Source: a virus. From it: a stretch of DNA of 64,000 nt. Of the stretch, positions 62,501 to 64,000 are shown one piece after another. A program made the position numbers and the translations under genes. The stretch is taken from positions 30,967-94,966 of IMG/VR virus record IMGVR_UViG_3300030107_007542; one strand, written 5' to 3'. Position 1 is the first letter of the stretch, and every line of letters begins with the position of its first letter. Under the pieces are notes generated by a model, which was not told where the DNA came from, ran no database searches, and saw only the letters and a list, made by a program, of their open reading frames with translations.

Positions 62501-64000
62501 GTGTCTGGCGACGCCTCCGAGGACCACAGAGCCTCCTCCGCTAAATCGGTATGGCCGGCCTAGGGTTCGGTTATTGGAAGACTTGATGGCGTTAAGAAGG
62601 ACCTGGCGGTCAGCCAAAGCACCAGAAGGCATGCCTCCGGTGGCATTCAAGACCATGAGTTCAGCGTCACCGCCTCGATCGGCACGGTTTTGCCACCAGG
62701 CCAAAGAGCCCGAGTCCTGTTGTGGTCGGGCCCCGGCGGCCCAAGAAGCCGTGGGAAGGGGGGCGTGGTCATACTTCCAGTTGTTTAGGTTGGAAATATT
62801 TGGCATTCCCGTAACGCGCTTTGTCGGGGCTTGCGCAGATTCAAATCCTGTTCCCTGTGCATCATTGATAATAGAATTAACAGCAATTGGTGTAGCGATA
62901 GTTCCAATAGATCCTGTTATATCCGGGTCGGACTGTGCCAAAAATGGGAACTTGTTCTGATACTTGCTGCGCTCAAGAATGTGGCTCTCAATTAGCGTAC
63001 GTATATTGGGATCAAAATCAAGAGAAACCGGAGCGAGTTGACCAAGGAGGACGCCAAGGGTCCCGTCGATCCACTTATAATATTCAAAGAACTTCTCAAA
63101 ATCTATTTCTTCATTAGAAACACTTTCAAAGAAACGCTGACGTAAGAACTTAAGTCCCTTATATTCGCTACGATATCGATTAACCGGAGCGCCGATGAGG
63201 GTGTTAAGGTCACTTAAAGTAGCAAAGTAGTTGATCATCTGATCAGAGATCGCCTGTTGCATACTCTTCTCAAACGTTAAGAAGTAATTTTGAGGCCTAG
63301 ATGTGCGTGAGAACTCAACGTCGTCCTGTTGAGACAAGACTGTTATCATGTCTGCGGATTCGAGGGATTCAGGCAGATTCTGCTTCGAGGCCACCACATA
63401 GTCTTTGTCGAGAACGGTACTGGTGCTAGCCGAGAAGTTTGAGCCAGAGCCAGGATGCTGGTAGTAAAGAATATTGCCGAGCCAACTATTCTGAGTAGAA
63501 GCCTTGGTGGCGGAACCAGAGGACAAGTCAGCAACTCTAAATCCACCGTTAGCATCAGAACCAGTATTCTGGTTGAAATCCCAGTTCAGCATGAGTGTAT
63601 TGATACGCGGGAGATCACCATAACTGGCTGTGGCCTGGAACGGGAAGGCATACAGTCCCGTGTCTGCCACACCATAATTGGTAGGATCAAGGGCGTGAGC
63701 CTTAATTGTCTCCTGACTGAGTTTATCGAGCCACAGCCTGCATGCACCAATCTTGGCATCGCAGCGCTGGAGGATGGTGCCTGTCATGTTGGTGCGGTGG
63801 GCGCCGACAAAGGCGCGGCGGGAGCCAGTTATGAAAGCAGCGCCCGGGGCAGTGGCGGTCCCTGTCACATTAAAGCTGTTAACAATCACGCCAGCGTCGA
63901 CATTTACTCCTTGGAATTCAATATCATAGTTCGCTATTGGCGCGGTAGGAACATAAGCTGTCCATGGGTAGCGAGAGGGACTAATCTTAACGGCAAAGTT
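53585..64000 (-). CDS. Giant structural protein with three LamG-type domains (at least 3471 aa, N-terminus beyond right edge)
   Basis: The frame is open through the right edge, so the gene starts outside the window. A GTG at 63889 is in frame but lacks a ribosome site, and 37 more codons upstream are open with like composition. Three concanavalin/LamG-type domains are visible (about residues 813-987, 1240-1410, 1690-1950 counting from the edge). Each has a W/F-I/F-x-x strand (FTVSTWIKPTT, FSISFWMNEGV, WTIATWFKID), the W-x-H-V/L block (DTWHHVVVTFAGG, GSWIHVVCTFAGG, NTWYHLAVSYNG), a D-G or N-G turn (YVDGTLAS, YIDGVLDT, YVNGVSMD) and a closing ELSAAEV helix. Between them is Ser/Gly/Thr/Pro-rich sequence. 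The C-terminal 500 residues are more helical (RYNRQIEILERYIVPPTLDF). LamG domains often bind sugars, so host attachment or surface binding is likely, but unproven. Confidence 0.85.
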   Translation of the reverse strand, partial: NFAVKISPSRYPWTAYVPTAPIANYDIEFQGVNVDAGVIVNSFNVTGTATAPGAAFITGSRRAFVGAHRTNMTGTILQRCDAKIGACRLWLDKLSQETIKAHALDPTNYGVADTGLYAFPFQATASYGDLPRINTLMLNWDFNQNTGSDANGGFRVADLSSGSATKASTQNSWLGNILYYQHPGSGSNFSASTSTVLDKDYVVASKQNLPESLESADMITVLSQQDDVEFSRTSRPQNYFLTFEKSMQQAISDQMINYFATLSDLNTLIGAPVNRYRSEYKGLKFLRQRFFESVSNEEIDFEKFFEYYKWIDGTLGVLLGQLAPVSLDFDPNIRTLIESHILERSKYQNKFPFLAQSDPDITGSIGTIATPIAVNSIINDAQGTGFESAQAPTKRVTGMPNISNLNNWKYDHAPLPTASWAAGARPQQDSGSLAWWQNRADRGGDAELMVLNATGGMPSGALADRQVLLNAIKSSNNRTLGRPYRFSGGGSVVLGGVARHPSQRKGVVYEATAPAGPTVGQGTYGAVPSNIMVAKSADVESLISSSDEYFPAQKVRYGFGMGVQSASYEVYERDADGATVAPFSLYSSSISDALSSEMSNFTGSTIITNMHADLASDQTDVPMQGPFTEKFVGGRQHRHIELNQSGSPDSISDPLTMANNFNGLDSRVNRPEGFRVQMGHEFTGSNSGSPWKASSGHLQVVSPQYPELDTAGGTTNLYDRPKANLPRGEHAKRPVNIKNILMTTASLSQSMSGTIDHNRIGNYTKNYEVIQTAGRSQNDPYFREGTFTFAPNPETPATRGRTVLMDPPTKSIYFDGSDDYASFGTAAAWDPIVGGASGNQKPFTVSTWIKPTTAFVNYEYIWTFGVYATGFRRFVYYGTTGKLMCGTGTGNYAYTTSNVVALDTWHHVVVTFAGGATAVPQIYVDGTLASTATANSTPGVALSTYGFTLAANGGGLGAVEGEQYMCDAAVWGRELSAAEVTTLYGEGRRINIVELVGDGLVSWWPLGDGKAILGDAVDTYNGTIHSANSSSWDGTATNLASTAITTDSPMVGGWGPTTNPSGTLDYALPIRTGSNSNQTVIVNRFSAPGGYDVRSQGYMDPAHEEFSVYNALPYRNRTVIDYGIPTSASAPASASIVAPLDQIDHPRGLNQLSTLHCGPFGADSAFGELTLSASQVGNSDGILGDGIVTSASFHKTQRNTKKRLKLARETRSIHFYPDDGDRLSLGAWDSTAWSNLIGGAGSNAKAFSISFWMNEGVLGAGSTGQGIFSDGSSGGNVKRGIYIQNSDNTLRFGIEGTQDGVVKSSGVVAAGSWIHVVCTFAGGDPGGSNTANYMKIYIDGVLDTTVVQQLNSPTDIYTGTTGNIWLGYFANTLNPVAASGQFAGNLSNMGIWNVELSAAEVSRIYNHHQLYDLAKMKIDNLAVWWRFSDSSIWKKPDDGVMNHRDSFNIYNVAPKAAEFFNAGFGCDLIAANGFDGYGTYQSLIPSSPSDWPIITGSVYDNLYEQHGVPNAERNYAWVTASLEADVPFYGFDQQIVPPDGATTAPKISEISAYVERGLTSPSGNYFPGRYPFQGRPSGTYGTADDAATSMNQLWEPNWTSLVTSASVNIAGFAYSPQVMRYANLDTHVLEPPALQENNKSLRISGSGHGISINGPAGGQGPNFLCGAASDWVQYAAPIAYSASATGRGNSVGPNSAWTIATWFKIDYSGSFINAIANTGSTLVAGSGENWPGSGSMDAAYREAMVMTLFSWTKPAGSGVVYTDAPVQLYMWPRVQVGQNNSSSVACWVPELIISGGAGDLSSSTGTSITSSPSKASMWITSSAWNLTTGRGGVFMPNTWYHLAVSYNGTDPSCVLHAGGKDRDYDAIKMYVNGVSMDGKGQVTSGTIFNNSSASQGLTYPAPGGQGSIALGNIGLPTIGYPFLGLINEFQVYNKVLSAPEVGELFERRGNILDNWEPKANLTNWYRMGNGGSRATNQFIEDVVGDAHAINTGTTGSSEVNPASEVISEYRIHTGSTTPGLAAHESSSYRQVWAHPVTGAWAGKYASGSNEYRYISGSRLSDSFVTFNHAMLNLNGPYQHPSWKQVRTGEHPVARALRHANLISIAEPPAMIPQFVEGGTDAINFLRGKSPNATIDYVEQPIDSRYKPFVAAFEDMSENPDRGNDVSLQVSYGNNMGYFSNNGLNNRLDLRPDVRNNQAFNEVQDYIDKTGDADMAVYASYGERVYPRSVNVYQTRVRTRPNYSIENIWNKDRPLRTGKFLNSQGMDDFVPTPQAPTGAVPSYAVDPSEFFFGIGAKLQSVNSLDASPWPLDAPQKYTLITSSIGLANSGSYNSTGYAIQNTASIAQKVSGGLAAIVTGAVPFALFSGEDQLGNGVRSLFQNLIGAGTGSGAGELQNTYSYFFSAGNAATILTVISNSCRPACSYIRPLPETPARVQGGYPYKAAQLVPANHTLMGFHPWVAQYQENLDPYQPYVDYSENLRLAGKDCSIVPEYRISEHLETYLGNETTEPASDGFLAKLGNLLDLTGSSLDSTTKDFYSVYATTDFLELFKVVDDELRGPRGTTEDDNIVRHGTTLQATAFTSFLPYKGFYPAERTVKLASYFSQSMGSFLPGTRSAPSFAINGGVESPAATPNQTLSRILLEPLFSPGILFNTIKSGLAVGNYIIRNTASNPGDLKQGEYCDSYDFDQLGALGIAAKRPGSQVYGAAAASASAWEAAGDATNNQHWAPLEGYSEFNFNSSASYQSSSVNSASFACLNVGHSSSAGIKAWMPIRFRQVAADTYNTIYTAATGSRFGYYLQKIPFEAIRRPQDYMSAKALSSGSEVVPPPSWSAGVLVNTASAAAAEPEGGLGAGWLYDTGVSMSSSIAASVRGVNSSVFSFSGEGTNGYDGSGSIVDVVSYGTLGNQSQNKIRWDGNVVNPMYELAIDNFLCETVNFFQDGLTSYVSKEEDAFRPVQKNKYYGMRVLLERSSDDIGNPTFGMYSRASAFGTPLALSGSRGSGITFAHLTPPYYNGLAYADIVFQAPYNDRPTLQDIVSTADVVYSRRIENNLQLSSSTNLSASCIGYVTGSDLKRDYDYVQMQLSASVNIFDKILAIPEGTSQQKVQWVVQTKFETPMFDFYDTPCLPHPTSSIVGGGAAAPIDVTSSTAPFQIRGMWHQYGRVPEPDKGVFLGIEDLPKKYHSEKHGAIEVESLRQVVGFGNSRSKRVGELSTSKTVREAVLVVPFRSVRGEREFIRLPRTIHLQRSAEFAQRARESGRTASVNYWEEQLSRYNRQIEILERYIVPPTLDFLINRSVRPVFFDAFEFTQTFSKKDLQNMWQNLPPESIQKMQKQSSTVNISDFFTDRIFGTGDIQWLVFKVKQRATKDYDILSKRGLTKDRPLVPASIESPYSFNWPYDYFSLVELLKIDENVEYVSKGLDTAPWEDPPPAPRLAASPGSDPTGQSRFVGDYTEAEATAILNDLNNNQED

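Noticed and set aside
63887-63889. GTG as start of the giant LamG gene
   Set aside because: There is no ribosome site and the frame stays open for all 37 codons to the window edge, so the gene most likely begins beyond it.
1-64000. tRNA or rRNA genes
   Set aside because: No cloverleaf-like or rRNA-like stretch was noticed by eye; almost all space is filled by genes. A tRNAscan search would be needed to exclude them fully.

Overview
The window is a dense piece of a T4-like contractile-tailed phage (myovirus) genome. T4 relatives can be recognised for the large terminase, portal, prohead protease, scaffold, major capsid protein, neck, tail terminator, sheath, tube and gp26-family baseplate or chaperone protein. 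Replication and recombination genes are also present: a fused gp47-gp46 nuclease, a primase and a RuvC-like resolvase. No bacterial chromosomal genes, tRNAs, rRNAs, insertion sequences or CRISPR arrays were seen. Enlarged structural proteins, a phage-encoded bS21 ribosomal protein, a J-domain protein and LamG-bearing giant proteins resemble aquatic or marine T4-like phages. The environment and host are inferences; the sequence does not name a host.

Layout, read in the direction of transcription (minus strand, right to left). Region A (64000 to about 41970) holds eight large genes that look structural: a giant protein of at least 3471 aa that runs off the right edge and carries three LamG-type domains, then proteins of 346, 1013, 906, 443, 317, 382 and 432 aa. 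Two paralogous pairs are visible among them. None could be tied to a named T4 protein, but their size, close packing and strand suggest baseplate, tail-fibre or surface components. Region B (41970 to 38854) continues directly into a RuvC-like resolvase, a primase, a 46-aa membrane-type peptide and four small proteins with short N-terminal peptides that resemble T4 capsid-targeting sequences. Region C (38834 to 35628) is a strong sigma70-type promoter followed by a single 1050-aa gene fusing the T4 gp47 nuclease to the gp46 ATPase. The only convincing plus-strand gene (34874 to 35575, J-domain) converges on it.

Region D (34834 to 25503) is an overlapping operon: three small membrane proteins, an S74-chaperone tail fibre, a zinc-ribbon protein, small unknowns, the large terminase, the portal and conserved unknowns. 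Region E (25452 to 9127) is the head module: prohead protease, a large protein that may be packaged inside the head, two unknowns, bS21, a small unknown, three fibre-like proteins, scaffold and major capsid protein. The fibres include an exact-period 630-bp in-frame duplication. Region F (9035 to 1) is neck and tail: gp13-like, gp15-like, sheath, tube, gp26-family protein, a small unknown and the tape measure protein, which runs off the left edge.

The most notable signal is at 2040-2249. A 60+ codon frame with a clear conserved-looking domain overlaps the end of the gp26-family gene and has no ATG, GTG or TTG start. It joins the upstream frame at a run of seven Ts by a +1 (or -2) shift. It lies between tail tube and tape measure, where many tailed phages use a programmed frameshift to make tail-assembly chaperones. 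Other points are the family of possible capsid-targeting N-termini with L/I-x-E sites, the gp47-gp46 fusion, bS21 inside the head operon, and a recurring CTATTTA element just upstream of late-type gene starts.
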